Source: a virus. Taken from it: a stretch of 64,000 bases of DNA. A program made the translations under genes and the position numbers. The first letter of the stretch is position 1, and each line of letters opens with the position of its first letter. Shown piece after piece: positions 41,501 through 50,025 of the stretch. Below the pieces are notes generated by a model. That model saw only the letters and a list, made by a program, of their open reading frames with translations, did no database searches and was not told where the DNA came from. The DNA lies in IMG/VR virus record IMGVR_UViG_3300021964_000012, positions 250,001 through 314,000 of that record. One strand, written 5' to 3'.

Positions 41501-44469
41501 CCTGTTGCAGTAATAGTTGTACCAGCTGTAATGCCATTTGTTATATCAGCATTGTCTGCGGCTACTTGTCCAGCAGTTGTTAAGTTACCACCTACAACAT
41601 TACCTGTTGCAGTAATAGTTGTACCAGCTGTAATGCCATTTGTTATATCAGCATTGTCTGCAGCCACTTGTCCAGCAGTGGTTAAGTTACCACCAGCTAC
41701 GTTTCCTGTTGCAGTAATAGTTGTACTTGCAGTTATTGCACCTGTGACCGCGGCAGTTGAACCGTCAAATGTAAAGTTTCCACTGTCTTCGATAGCACCA
41801 CTTGTCCCTGCTAGTACAACACGACCTGCGGTCAAGTCACTTACTATTGCACTTGCTAGAGTTGCTTCACCAGTGGTGTTGATAGTAGCACTGTCCATAG
41901 CATTAGCAGTGGTTAGGTTGCCACCAGTTACGTTACCAGTTGCAGTGATAGTTGATCCTGAACTAATTAATCCAGTTGCAACTACTGCACCACCTGTGTT
42001 TAGGTTACCGCCGGTTACATTACCAGTTACAACTGCAACACCCGAAAAGTTTGAACTTACACCGTCTACGTTTCCTGTGACTGTTAAGCTATCACCGTTG
42101 GCAACACCAATATTTGGTGTGGTTAGGTTAGCACTTGTCTTCACAACAACTGCATCACCAACTATAGCAGTGGTTACATCATCAACGTTAACACTTAATG
42201 TGTCACCAGTTTTGGTTAAACCATCACCAGCAGTAATACCTCCAGCACCTGAGAACTGTGTAAAGTTAATTTCAGTTGTGCCCATAGTTACCGGAGCATT
42301 TGTTGTACAAACAAAACCTGCATCAGCGTTAGTAGAACCTTCTTCAATAAATGTGAAACCTCCTGGAATTTCTCCACTTGGTGAACCTTGATCAAAATCA
42401 GTTGCTCTTGTTAATACGAAAGGATTTGAACCATCACCTACTGTGGTTACAACATAGATACCATTTTGTAAAGCAGCAGCTTGGTTTTGAACAAGCACTC
42501 TTTCGTCAGCAACAAGTGTTACGCCATCTATTGCGGCCAATGCTCCATTTGCGTCAGCAGTTAATGTAGCACCAACACCTGATGTACCATTATCGTATGT
42601 CACTGCCGGTAATGCACCTGTTGTTGCAGCCACACATGATCCTTTAATATCAAGACCTTCAGCAACTGAATCAACATATGATTTATTGGCAGCATCGCCA
42701 TCAGCAGTTGGAGTAGCAAGTTGAATAATTTTTGCGTTACTTGCATCAATAGAACCAGTTCCGTTTGGATCAAGTATAATATTTTGATTTGTACCTGTTG
42801 ATTGTATTGTTGGGTTAGCACCTTGGAATGTTGCTGAAGTAATGGTTAAACCTGAGATGTCACCGCTTGCATCAATGTCGCCACCAGTGGTTAAGTTGCC
42901 ACCTGATACATTTCCAGTTGCAGTTACAATACCACCTGTGTTTATGTTTCCACCAGTTACGTTACCAGTTGCAGTTAGTGTTGTACTAAATGAACCTGAT
43001 GTAGCACCTGTAATTGCACCTGAGTTGATACTTGCAGTACCATCTGTTAGAGTTCCACCTGTAACAGTTCCACTAAACGTTCCTGATGTAGCACCAGTAA
43101 TAGCACCTGAGTTAATACTTGCAGTACCATCAGTTAATGTACCGCCTGTAATTGTGCCTGACCCTGTGATATTGGTTGCACCTGTGATTGCTCCACTGCT
43201 TATACTTGCAGTGCCATCAGTAAGTGTGCCACCAGTAACTGTTCCACTGAATGTTCCTGATGTAGCACCAGTAATAGCACCAGAACTGATTGTAGCAGTT
43301 CCGTCTGTTAACGATCCACCTTCTACTGCACCACTGAATGTAGCGGCAACACCACTTGTTATTGAACCATCATCAATTGTTAATACGCCATCAGTGATTG
43401 CACCAGCAGTAACTATGTTTCCACCTGTAATATTTCCTGTAGCAGTAATACTTGCGGCTTGAAATGTACCTGCGGTGATTAAGTTACCACCTGTAATATT
43501 TCCTGTTGCCACAACCTGGCCAGCTGTAGTTAAGTTGCCACCACTTACGTTACCTGTTGCAACAATAGTAGTTCCGGCTGTTATGCCATTTGTAGCGTCT
43601 AGGTTATCTGCCTGTACTTGACCGCTAGTTGTTACATTACCACCACTTACGTTTCCAGTAGCAGTTATAGTTGTTCCGGCAGTAATGCCATTTGTAGCAT
43701 CTACGTTATCAGCTTGTACCTGTCCAGCAGTTGTAACATTGCCTCCTGAAACATTACCTGTTGCAACAATAGTGGTTCCGGCTGTAATTCCGTTAGTAGC
43801 ATCAACATTGTCTGCTTGTACCTGGCCAGCAGTGGTTACATTTCCACCAGCTACGTTTCCAGTTGCAGTGATTGTAGTTCCGGCTGTTATGCCATTTGTT
43901 ATATCAGCATTGTCACCAGCAACTTGACCTGCAGTAGTCAAGTTCCCACCACTTACGTTACCAGTTGCAGTTACAGTTGTACCAGCAGTGATTGATGTGC
44001 CAGCTTCAATTGTGCTTGAAGCATTCAATGCTGTTGTTACGTTACCTGATGGTGCTAAGTCGACCATTGTGATATCAGCAACTCTTGCATCTGCATAACT
44101 TGATAGTGTGATAGTGTTGGCACTGCCATCTGCTGATGTAAATCCAGCAGCAAATTGGTCGTTTGCCTCATCCCATATCCATGCTATGTTTGTATCATCT
44201 CCACGTTCTCCTACAAATCCTATGTCAACTGCTGCAGAGCCAGTTTGATCTTTTGCTAGTAGAAGTATTGGATCTTCAATGATTGTGTTGACTGTATCAA
44301 GTGTTGTACTTGTACCGTTAACTGTTAAGTTTCCTGTGATAGTAAGGTTACTACCATAGTTTAAGTTATTTGCTAACTTGCCAGCTGAAATACTATTATC
44401 TTGTAATTTCGAACTAGCTACAATGGTAGCGTCTGTAATTTGGTTGTTTGCAATTCTGGTTAATGCCAT
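38587..44469 (-). CDS. giant repeat-containing tail fibre, 1960 residues
   Basis: Residues 1-140 are an attachment region (IANNQITDATIVASSKLQDN). Residues about 140-1250 are tandem units of ITAGTTITATGNVSGGNLTT type and of LTDGTASISSGAITGAT type, predicted to form a long beta-helical shaft. A fibre module similar to one in the 423-residue protein follows (AQRPTG/FSGDNSTTAFTL/TYSVSGT-like). The last 330 residues match the 912-residue fibre. Probably a long receptor-binding or whisker-like fibre. It has a late promoter upstream and a strong terminator downstream. Confidence 0.85.
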   Translation of the reverse strand: MALTRIANNQITDATIVASSKLQDNSISAGKLANNLNYGSNLTITGNLTVNGTSTTLDTVNTIIEDPILLLAKDQTGSAAVDIGFVGERGDDTNIAWIWDEANDQFAAGFTSADGSANTITLSSYADARVADITMVDLAPSGNVTTALNASSTIEAGTSITAGTTVTATGNVSGGNLTTAGQVAGDNADITNGITAGTTITATGNVAGGNVTTAGQVQADNVDATNGITAGTTIVATGNVSGGNVTTAGQVQADNVDATNGITAGTTITATGNVSGGNVTTSGQVQADNLDATNGITAGTTIVATGNVSGGNLTTAGQVVATGNITGGNLITAGTFQAASITATGNITGGNIVTAGAITDGVLTIDDGSITSGVAATFSGAVEGGSLTDGTATISSGAITGATSGTFSGTVTGGTLTDGTASISSGAITGATNITGSGTITGGTLTDGTASINSGAITGATSGTFSGTVTGGTLTDGTASINSGAITGATSGSFSTTLTATGNVTGGNINTGGIVTATGNVSGGNLTTGGDIDASGDISGLTITSATFQGANPTIQSTGTNQNIILDPNGTGSIDASNAKIIQLATPTADGDAANKSYVDSVAEGLDIKGSCVAATTGALPAVTYDNGTSGVGATLTADANGALAAIDGVTLVADERVLVQNQAAALQNGIYVVTTVGDGSNPFVLTRATDFDQGSPSGEIPGGFTFIEEGSTNADAGFVCTTNAPVTMGTTEINFTQFSGAGGITAGDGLTKTGDTLSVNVDDVTTAIVGDAVVVKTSANLTTPNIGVANGDSLTVTGNVDGVSSNFSGVAVVTGNVTGGNLNTGGAVVATGLISSGSTITATGNVTGGNLTTANAMDSATINTTGEATLASAIVSDLTAGRVVLAGTSGAIEDSGNFTFDGSTAAVTGAITASTTITATGNVAGGNLTTAGQVAADNADITNGITAGTTITATGNVVGGNLTTAGQVAADNADITNGITAGTTITATGNVSGGNLTTANAMDSATINTTGEATLASAVVSDLTSGRVVLAGTAGAIEDSGNFTFDGSTAAVTGAITASTTITATGNVSGGNITTGGAMEATGLISSGSTITATGNVAGGNLTTAGQVAADNADITNGITAGTTITATGNVAGGNITTAGAVDATGDVTGANLKTGNITIATDDITSAGTAITVNQDAQDVDFIVEGSSNANLLTIDAGTDTIVVGSATTTTGVTFKVDSTDSQMIPVGTTAQRPTGVTGMIRFNSTLDQFEFYDSDSWTTAGSDFTVIASETFSGDNSTTAFTLGSTQTTASCIVSINGVVQEPTTAYAVSGTTLTFTEAPLAGDTIEVREITTTSTILALESDDTTSSVTTQDGGDVAIKGNIIPTANATYDLGSSTERWNDLYLTGSTITLGNVVIKNTGGNAVGFFGPDGTTPGVIDANVEIAGDSIVNGTSSVDFSGTNGDVRLTSGGTQSLTVISTGANVAGDFATTGDVRFLDGDASNYVGFQAPTTVSSDLVWTLPSADAGVSGYALVSDGAGTLSFAAAGATVSADTSTDTDFLLYFASTTTGALTAVKQDSGLIYNPSSGTLTSAAFSGDGSALTALNGSQVTTGTIAAARVATLNQDTTGTATIATTITVADESSDTTCFPLFATAATGDLGAKSGSNLTFNSSTGVLAATTFSGSGASLTSLNGSNISSGTIAAARVATLNQNTTGTAGGLSSAVTVSLTGAVTGSATFTSAGDTASITTTATSDPTITLAGDLTGSATLTNLGDATLTATIAANSVALSTDTTGNYVQQGATSGSGISGSVNSEGGTFTVTSNATNANTGSTIVFRDGSGNFSAGVITATATQARYADLAEMYAADGDIEAGTVVHFAGEGKLAACNQANHHAVAGIVSTDPAYLMNKDQEGVALAISGRVPCKVTGVVNAGDLMVSAGNGRAMANNSPAIGTVIGKAIESNAGGEAVIEVLAMMM
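40980..41925 (-). repeat. about 435-bp direct duplication inside the giant fibre gene
   Basis: Two copies, roughly 41045-41480 and 41480-41915, encode nearly the same 110-residue block (INTTGEATLASAIVSDLTAG, GAIEDSGNFTFDGSTAAVTG, ITASTTITATGNV). Differences are few and mostly silent, so the duplication is recent or kept alike by recombination. Confidence 0.75.
42960..43330 (-). repeat. tandem LTDGTAS repeat units in the giant fibre
   Basis: Four to five units of about 29 residues (GTLTDGTASISSGAITGAT plus GTFSGTVTG). At DNA level they repeat about every 87 bases. Confidence 0.8.
43480..44000 (-). repeat. tandem NGITAGTT repeat units in the giant fibre
   Basis: Five consecutive units of about 34 residues (NGITAGTTITATGNVSGGN plus VTTAGQVQADNVDAT), about 102 bases each. 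Related units recur at 41090-41720. Confidence 0.85.
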
Positions 44470-44529
44470 TTTGTACTGTATCCTTTACTTCAGAAACCCG
44501 TTAGAAGTTTTAATCAATCTCTTATGATA

Positions 44530-44537
44530 ATATTTAT
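44530..44537 (-). promoter_or_regulatory. late promoter ATAAATAT for the giant fibre
   Basis: ATAAATAT 61 bases before the ATG at 44469; Shine-Dalgarno AAGGA lies before the start. The rest of 44470-44589 shows no gene. Confidence 0.6.
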
Positions 44538-44589
44538 CTAGGGGTGCGATTTTCAACAACCGTGGTTTACAGTGCTTTTATAATAGATT

Positions 44590-45861
44590 TTAGGTGGCAG
44601 AAATTGTACCATCAAAGCGTACTTGTTGCCAGTTTGAACCGTTGTATACGGCCAAACAAGGTGCCCCTCCATTACCATTACTAACATAAATTATCTGTCC
44701 AGCAGACGTATTTGTAAGTGCATTTGCTTCAGTTACAGTGTACGTTGGTAGTTGTAGACTATGAATAGTTGAGAACTGTGCAATTCCGTTGGTGTCTACT
44801 GTAATAGAATTACCCGTTCCGTTTGTAATAGAAGTCACAGTTGTGGTTGCAGTAATCTGCCTTACTTCAATAGCATCTCCACTTGCCGGTGCTTCAGTAA
44901 AAGTAAGTGTTGTACCACTTACAGAATAAGCAGTTGTAGGTGCTTGAACTGTACCATTTATGCTTACAATAACACTTGCAGTGGTTGCACTGGTGCTTAA
45001 TGTAAATGCAACAGTGCTATTGTCTCCTGAGAAGGTCTGACTAGTAATTGTTGTTGTATCTTGGCCAACAGTTTCCCATCCTGTGCCATTGTAGACTTCA
45101 ACAGCAGTTTCTGAGGTGTTAAAACGTAAATCACCAGTAGATGGAGATACAGGACGTTGTGCAGTATTACCAACTGCAATCTGCAGTGCAGTTGTTGTGT
45201 CAATGTTAACAGTTCCGTTTCCGGTGACTTCTAATACTATATCGCTTCCTGCATTACTAGTACCAACTGTTGTATCTGTAACAGTCAAATTTCCAATTGT
45301 TGATCCACCACCTACACCAAAAGGCCCAATGTATCTTGCTCCAACAATGTAAATTGACTTGCCTGTAACACCTGTTCCTATTTGACTAGGAATATTATCG
45401 CCATTAAAGTTTAGTACACCTGCTTGATAATCAAAAAACCATCCATCTTCATTTCCACTACCTGCTTGGAATAACTGTGTACCTGTGCTCTGTGGGCTGG
45501 CTGCACCAGCATCATCTACATAAACTTTAACCAAATAGGTTGATCCAAATTCAGTCGGAATCCAATCTGTTAAATTGGTTTTCCAGGTTTGGTTATCCGG
45601 AGCAGTTAGATCCTCGGTGGTTTCCACTGTAGCACTACCTCCAGCGGCATCTTGGTATATTTCAACAATACTGCTAGAAGAACTTGGTTTAACACCTGGT
45701 ATTGATGCTGAGCTCTGCCATACTTTGTCTGCCCGCATTAATAATGGAGATGCAATACTCTCGTTGAATGCTTCCTTGTTGGCAGGAGGTGCAGTTTTTG
45801 CAACTCCAAAACCAAGTTTTTTCCATAAAAAGTCTACTTTAGTGCTATCTGCTAGTGCCAT
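44590..45861 (-). CDS. fibre/baseplate-associated virion protein, 423 residues
   Basis: The N-terminal 190 residues (KVDFLWKKLGFGVAKTAPP, STYLVKVYVDDAGAASP, SIYIVGARYIGPFGVGGGS) resemble a conserved T4-like marine virion protein. The middle carries the shared fibre module (TAQRPVSPSTGDLRFNTSE, FSGDNSTVAFTLSTSATTAS, SGTTLTFTEAPASGD). The C-terminus is a short beta domain ending CLAVYNGSNWQQV. It has TAATG coupling with the PKD protein upstream. Confidence 0.75.
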   Translation of the reverse strand: MALADSTKVDFLWKKLGFGVAKTAPPANKEAFNESIASPLLMRADKVWQSSASIPGVKPSSSSSIVEIYQDAAGGSATVETTEDLTAPDNQTWKTNLTDWIPTEFGSTYLVKVYVDDAGAASPQSTGTQLFQAGSGNEDGWFFDYQAGVLNFNGDNIPSQIGTGVTGKSIYIVGARYIGPFGVGGGSTIGNLTVTDTTVGTSNAGSDIVLEVTGNGTVNIDTTTALQIAVGNTAQRPVSPSTGDLRFNTSETAVEVYNGTGWETVGQDTTTITSQTFSGDNSTVAFTLSTSATTASVIVSINGTVQAPTTAYSVSGTTLTFTEAPASGDAIEVRQITATTTVTSITNGTGNSITVDTNGIAQFSTIHSLQLPTYTVTEANALTNTSAGQIIYVSNGNGGAPCLAVYNGSNWQQVRFDGTISAT

Positions 45862-48800
45862 TAGCTTGCTACTCCTACACTAACACTGGTTAGTGTTTCG
45901 CCACTTGCTAGTGCTATACGCACAAGTATGTTGTTTCCTGTAGCGTTTGAACTGTTTGCACTTCCTAGTGTCATGGTATAGGCTGCATTTATACTTGTGC
46001 CTGTTGGAATTACATCAGCACCAGTTAAGGCACATCCGTTACTGCCATTACCACCGTTGCCTGTATCAGCACCAGGCACACCAGAACCAGCATATTGAAT
46101 TGTTCCATCAACCCATCCATTTATTGTACTAGCACTATCAATTGCAGTGCCTGGAGAGGCAATCCACAATCCAGTTATTCCAGTACTACTGTTCAAACTG
46201 ATGTCAAAGTTAGCAACAGTTGCCCTTCTAAAGGCAAAAGTAAAATATTGTGTTCCAGATCTACCTGTGTTCAAATCAGGACCTGCTGGCAGATAACCAC
46301 TGCTTAAATCAGTAGTAAAATGACTAAGAGTACCCCAACGCACAACTGCTTCACTTGTACCAGCAATGGTTTCCGCTCCAGTCCACACATTTCCTGTATA
46401 CCAATCTTGATCTGCAAAGGTTGGATTGTCGGCAGCACTTCCTAATCCTTCAATTCTCAAACCATCGTCATCGTACACACTTCCAAGAGAATCACTGACT
46501 GGTATGTTTCCTTCGTCAAATCCTGACAAACTAGCACTATAAATCTGTATGTACTTGTCTGTCACATTAACAATTGAACTAGATCCATTAACATTAAACA
46601 TCTGACTGTCTAGATAGCCGACTGCTCTTGCACTGCCATTTATACTAAGTGTGATGTTTCCTAATTGTTGCGGAGATGCTACTCCAACATCAGCATCAAC
46701 TATGCCAGCAGTAACAAAACTTGGAGTACCGTCGATATCACCATAGGTTTTGGTTTGAGTTCCAATAATACTACCAGTGGTGCTTTCTGCTAAGGTACCA
46801 GTTGTAAATTGTATTGGTTGAGTTGTGTTTCTATATGTTTGTCCTGTGAGATTCGATACTTCTAAACCTGTAATAGTAACTGCCGGAGAGCCTGTATTGT
46901 AATATGGAACTCCTGAAATATATCTATAGGTTCCTGCAGTTTGTTCTGCAATAGTTGCGTTTCCTTGCACAACTGTCGGAACGTCTGTCATGTCATCTTT
47001 AACAAAGTCTACTAGATTAGTATCACCAGCAGTTGTATGACTAAGTTTTGCATCGTTATAACCTACACTTATACCGCTTAGAGCACGTTGCCAACGTGCA
47101 TCAAAAACTTTTGCAAATCCTGTTGGATAGGTACTTGCACTTATTTCATCGTGTGCATCACCATCGTTTACAACTATAAGATCTGTATAGGTACCTGCAG
47201 CATCTCCGTCTGGAGTAAAAGTTACATTACCAGCTTCACTGCCGTTGAACACTGCTGATAAATTTCCTGAAATAGCAGTATTAGCATCAGTAATATTGTT
47301 TGTGTTGATTGTTGTAGTTGTGGTATATCTAGTGACACTACTACCTGCGGAAACTATGTTTCCGCCACTGTTATCAGTTGCATTAGCTGCCAATAATGGA
47401 CTTGTGCCTTGGCTTGCGTCTTGCAAACTAAGAGTCTTTCCGCTTAGTGCAGTTGGTGCAGTCGGGTTTGCATTAATTGTAATATAATTTGTTTTTGTTT
47501 CTGTATCTGTTTGTGCAATACTTACAGGAGTTCCTGATGATGTAAGAACAACTGTAAAACTACTAACAGTTCCATAACTGTTTGTAATATTTGCGGCTCC
47601 TGGTGTTCCTGCACCACTTGTGATGTTTCCTGTGGTATTACCATCACCAAATGTAAAATTTGTTGTTGTAACGTTCTGACTTGTATTTTGAAATGTAACT
47701 AGACCTCTGTCAGTTGTGGACAAGCCTGTTCTATAATCTGTGAACAAATATCCATCTTGTGCAGTATCACCTGTTTTATCACTGGTAATCACTGTTGTTC
47801 CAGTAAAAATACTGCGTATATCTGGTTCAACTGTAATTGTTATATTTCCAGCATTAAAAGGACTGTTGGTGCTTCCGTTTTCTGTGGCTAGTTGTACTTC
47901 AAAAGTTTGTGCAGTTCCGCTTGATTGGTTTCCGCTGTCTAATGCAAAAGTATGATTGATTGGTGTACCAGGGTTACCCGCAACACCAGTTTGAATATTT
48001 ACAGCATTAACGTTTCCGTCACCCCAGGTCCAACGATATTTTTGTTGTGAGCCAAATACTGCGGTTGTTCCCGGATCTGTTGCAGTACTGTTTGTAAATT
48101 GTACTACACCACCTGATGTAGCTTCTTCATTAACCACTGTTGTTACGTTAGCACTTGACAATGAAGTATGATCACTGAAAACGTCTACAACACCTGGCGA
48201 GCTATACACAGTAACTGGACTAGGCCCAGCAGTATTTGATGTTCCTGCTAACACAATTGAATACTGTGCATCTCCACCTGCGTTGGTATAGGTATTGGTA
48301 AGTGTTGTCCACCCAAGACTTGGATTAACATTTGCGGCACCGTCACCCCAATCCAGTTCGTAACTAGAAGTAACATTGGTAGATGTGTTGGTAATTTCAG
48401 CGGCAGTTCCGCTATCTATAGTGCTATCAGTTATTGTAAAACTTGGTGCAGGCGTAGGTGTGTAAAGTGTTATATAATTTGTACGAGTCTTTGAATCAAC
48501 AGATCCTTTTGCACCTAAACTTACATTGCCTTCGTAGGTTCCATCTGGATTGAAAGCAGTAAAAGTTACAGTAAATTGTCCACCATCTGTGTTAGCATAG
48601 GTATTTGTTGGATTTTGTGATGTACTGGTGTTGCCGTCTCCAAAATCCCAAAGATATGAGGTCGCATTTCCAATAAATGTTCCAGTGAAATCAACGTCCA
48701 TTGGACTAGGACCAGCCAATGGTGTTCCTGTGAAATCTGCTTGTCCAACAAAGGTGCCGTTAGCAATATTTAAACTAACTTGATTTAGATCATCTAATCC

Positions 48801-49247
48801 ATCAGTGACAACTGTGTTTGCTGTCCAGCCATCGTAGGCAACATTTGATGTTAGGTCACCATCTGTTGGCGTACCAATTTGTATAGTATTACCAAGCAGA
48901 GCATCTACGTTTGCACTATCAACCCAACTTAATGATCCTGAACCATCTGTTGATAGTATTTGTCCTGATGTGCCTCCAGTTAATATAACTGCACTGTTTG
49001 CACCAAGATTAACATTACTTCCACTGAGATCTAGATTACCTTCAGCACTGATAGCATTTCCTGCAATCGAAATATTTGCAATATTACTGCTTCCAGCTAC
49101 GTCTAGTGTAACTGTTGGTGTATTACTACCTATACCAACTCGATTGTTAGTAACATCCACAAAGAAAGTGTTTGTGTCAATGGCTAGGTTAGCAGTTCTT
49201 TCTAAATTATCTGCGAGTGCTTTACCAGAGACTCTTGCAATTGCCAT
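45861..49247 (-). CDS. PKD-repeat fibre/adhesin, 1128 residues
   Basis: The N-terminus (VDVTNNRVGIGSNTPTVTLD) is typical of marine phage fibres. At least four PKD-type motifs follow: YLWDFGDGN (about residue 200), YELDWGDG (300), YRWTWGDGN (405) and TNFTFGDGN (532), each in a beta-sandwich of about 100 residues. The C-terminal 500 residues are Gly/Ser/Thr-rich beta sequence. PKD domains act as extended spacers or bind polysaccharide and protein. It is driven by its own late promoter. Confidence 0.85.
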   Translation of the reverse strand: MAIARVSGKALADNLERTANLAIDTNTFFVDVTNNRVGIGSNTPTVTLDVAGSSNIANISIAGNAISAEGNLDLSGSNVNLGANSAVILTGGTSGQILSTDGSGSLSWVDSANVDALLGNTIQIGTPTDGDLTSNVAYDGWTANTVVTDGLDDLNQVSLNIANGTFVGQADFTGTPLAGPSPMDVDFTGTFIGNATSYLWDFGDGNTSTSQNPTNTYANTDGGQFTVTFTAFNPDGTYEGNVSLGAKGSVDSKTRTNYITLYTPTPAPSFTITDSTIDSGTAAEITNTSTNVTSSYELDWGDGAANVNPSLGWTTLTNTYTNAGGDAQYSIVLAGTSNTAGPSPVTVYSSPGVVDVFSDHTSLSSANVTTVVNEEATSGGVVQFTNSTATDPGTTAVFGSQQKYRWTWGDGNVNAVNIQTGVAGNPGTPINHTFALDSGNQSSGTAQTFEVQLATENGSTNSPFNAGNITITVEPDIRSIFTGTTVITSDKTGDTAQDGYLFTDYRTGLSTTDRGLVTFQNTSQNVTTTNFTFGDGNTTGNITSGAGTPGAANITNSYGTVSSFTVVLTSSGTPVSIAQTDTETKTNYITINANPTAPTALSGKTLSLQDASQGTSPLLAANATDNSGGNIVSAGSSVTRYTTTTTINTNNITDANTAISGNLSAVFNGSEAGNVTFTPDGDAAGTYTDLIVVNDGDAHDEISASTYPTGFAKVFDARWQRALSGISVGYNDAKLSHTTAGDTNLVDFVKDDMTDVPTVVQGNATIAEQTAGTYRYISGVPYYNTGSPAVTITGLEVSNLTGQTYRNTTQPIQFTTGTLAESTTGSIIGTQTKTYGDIDGTPSFVTAGIVDADVGVASPQQLGNITLSINGSARAVGYLDSQMFNVNGSSSIVNVTDKYIQIYSASLSGFDEGNIPVSDSLGSVYDDDGLRIEGLGSAADNPTFADQDWYTGNVWTGAETIAGTSEAVVRWGTLSHFTTDLSSGYLPAGPDLNTGRSGTQYFTFAFRRATVANFDISLNSSTGITGLWIASPGTAIDSASTINGWVDGTIQYAGSGVPGADTGNGGNGSNGCALTGADVIPTGTSINAAYTMTLGSANSSNATGNNILVRIALASGETLTSVSVGVAS

Positions 49248-49271
49248 CTATTAATTTCCTTAAACTTTGCA

Positions 49272-49279
49272 GTATTTAT
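49272..49279 (-). promoter_or_regulatory. late promoter ATAAATAC for the PKD protein
   Basis: ATAAATAC 25 bases before ATG 49247. The next bases TGCAAAG are the same as those after the 38518 promoter. Shine-Dalgarno AAGGAA follows. Confidence 0.7.
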
Positions 49280-49286
49280 CGCACTG

Positions 49287-49700
49287 TTAAGGTGTGTTGC
49301 CGAGTCCGTGAATTACGTTGATTGGTTCATTAAGTAAAGGAGCTTCTGTAAAAGTAATGTCATTTCCGCCACCGGTAATGCTGTAGGTAGATGGTTGTTG
49401 ATATATATTTGAAATGAACACAATAGCTTGATCAGCGGCACTTACACTTGTGCTGAGAGTAAATGAAAGTGTACTATTATCACCTGTAAAGTTATCAACA
49501 GTAATATCAGCTTCACCACTTTTTGCAACTTGTTGAAACACAGTGCCGTCAAAATATTCCATACTTCCTGTACTGGTATTATATCTAAATACTCCAAATA
49601 CAGGATCATTTGGTCGCTCGGCAGTAGCACCAAAAGGAATTCTGATGCTAGAGGAACCTGAAGGGATTTCTCTATTTTTTAGAAAAACTCCGGTTGCCAT
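49287..49700 (-). CDS. small fibre-module protein
   Basis: 137 residues. It is almost entirely the module seen inside the giant fibre and the 423-residue protein: ATAERPNDPVFGVFRYNTST, NFTGDNSTLSFTLSTSVSAA, TYSITGGGNDITFTEAP. A stand-alone copy suggests a connector or adaptor of the fibre system. Function is inferred from the shared module. Confidence 0.7.
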   Translation of the reverse strand: MATGVFLKNREIPSGSSSIRIPFGATAERPNDPVFGVFRYNTSTGSMEYFDGTVFQQVAKSGEADITVDNFTGDNSTLSFTLSTSVSAADQAIVFISNIYQQPSTYSITGGGNDITFTEAPLLNEPINVIHGLGNTP

Positions 49701-49701
49701 A

Positions 49702-50016
49702 TTAGATACTCGTAAATGAAGTTACAGAATTTACTCCACTTGCAACGTTTGCAGTAACTTGTACAGTATCTCCGTTTTCGAGTAAAAGTTTTTCTCCACC
49801 CGAGTACAATTGATAAGAATCAGTTGCTGCAATGTCTAGAGTCTTTGCTACTAAGTTTATGTTACCAACACTGTCGCCACTTGGAACGATGTGTATATCG
49901 ACGTTTACTGCGGCTGCGGTTGCATTTGTTAATGCAAGATAGGTAATTGCAGTATTATTGGTACTTGTATATACTGTTGTTGCACTGTTACTAACGTTTG
50001 CGGTTTGTATTGCCAT
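49702..50016 (-). CDS. small beta-rich virion protein candidate
   Basis: 104 residues: MAIQTANVSNSATTVYTSTN, a beta-rich middle (YLALTNATAAAVNVDIHIVP) and LYSGGEKLLLENGDTVQVTA. Low Lys/Arg, no Cys. It looks like a small decoration or fibre-tip protein, as for the 99-residue protein at 14230-14529, though the two are not clearly homologous. It lies in the fibre operon. Confidence 0.65.
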   Translation of the reverse strand: MAIQTANVSNSATTVYTSTNNTAITYLALTNATAAAVNVDIHIVPSGDSVGNINLVAKTLDIAATDSYQLYSGGEKLLLENGDTVQVTANVASGVNSVTSFTSI

Positions 50017-50025
50017 TTTAGTTCC

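Noticed and set aside
41156-42391. Long plus-strand open frame (411 codons) opposite the giant fibre gene, and similar ones at 39149-40012 and 42842-43462
   Set aside because: They are mirror frames of the repeat sequence: Val/Pro/Ala-rich low complexity, no Shine-Dalgarno, and fully opposite a well-supported fibre gene.
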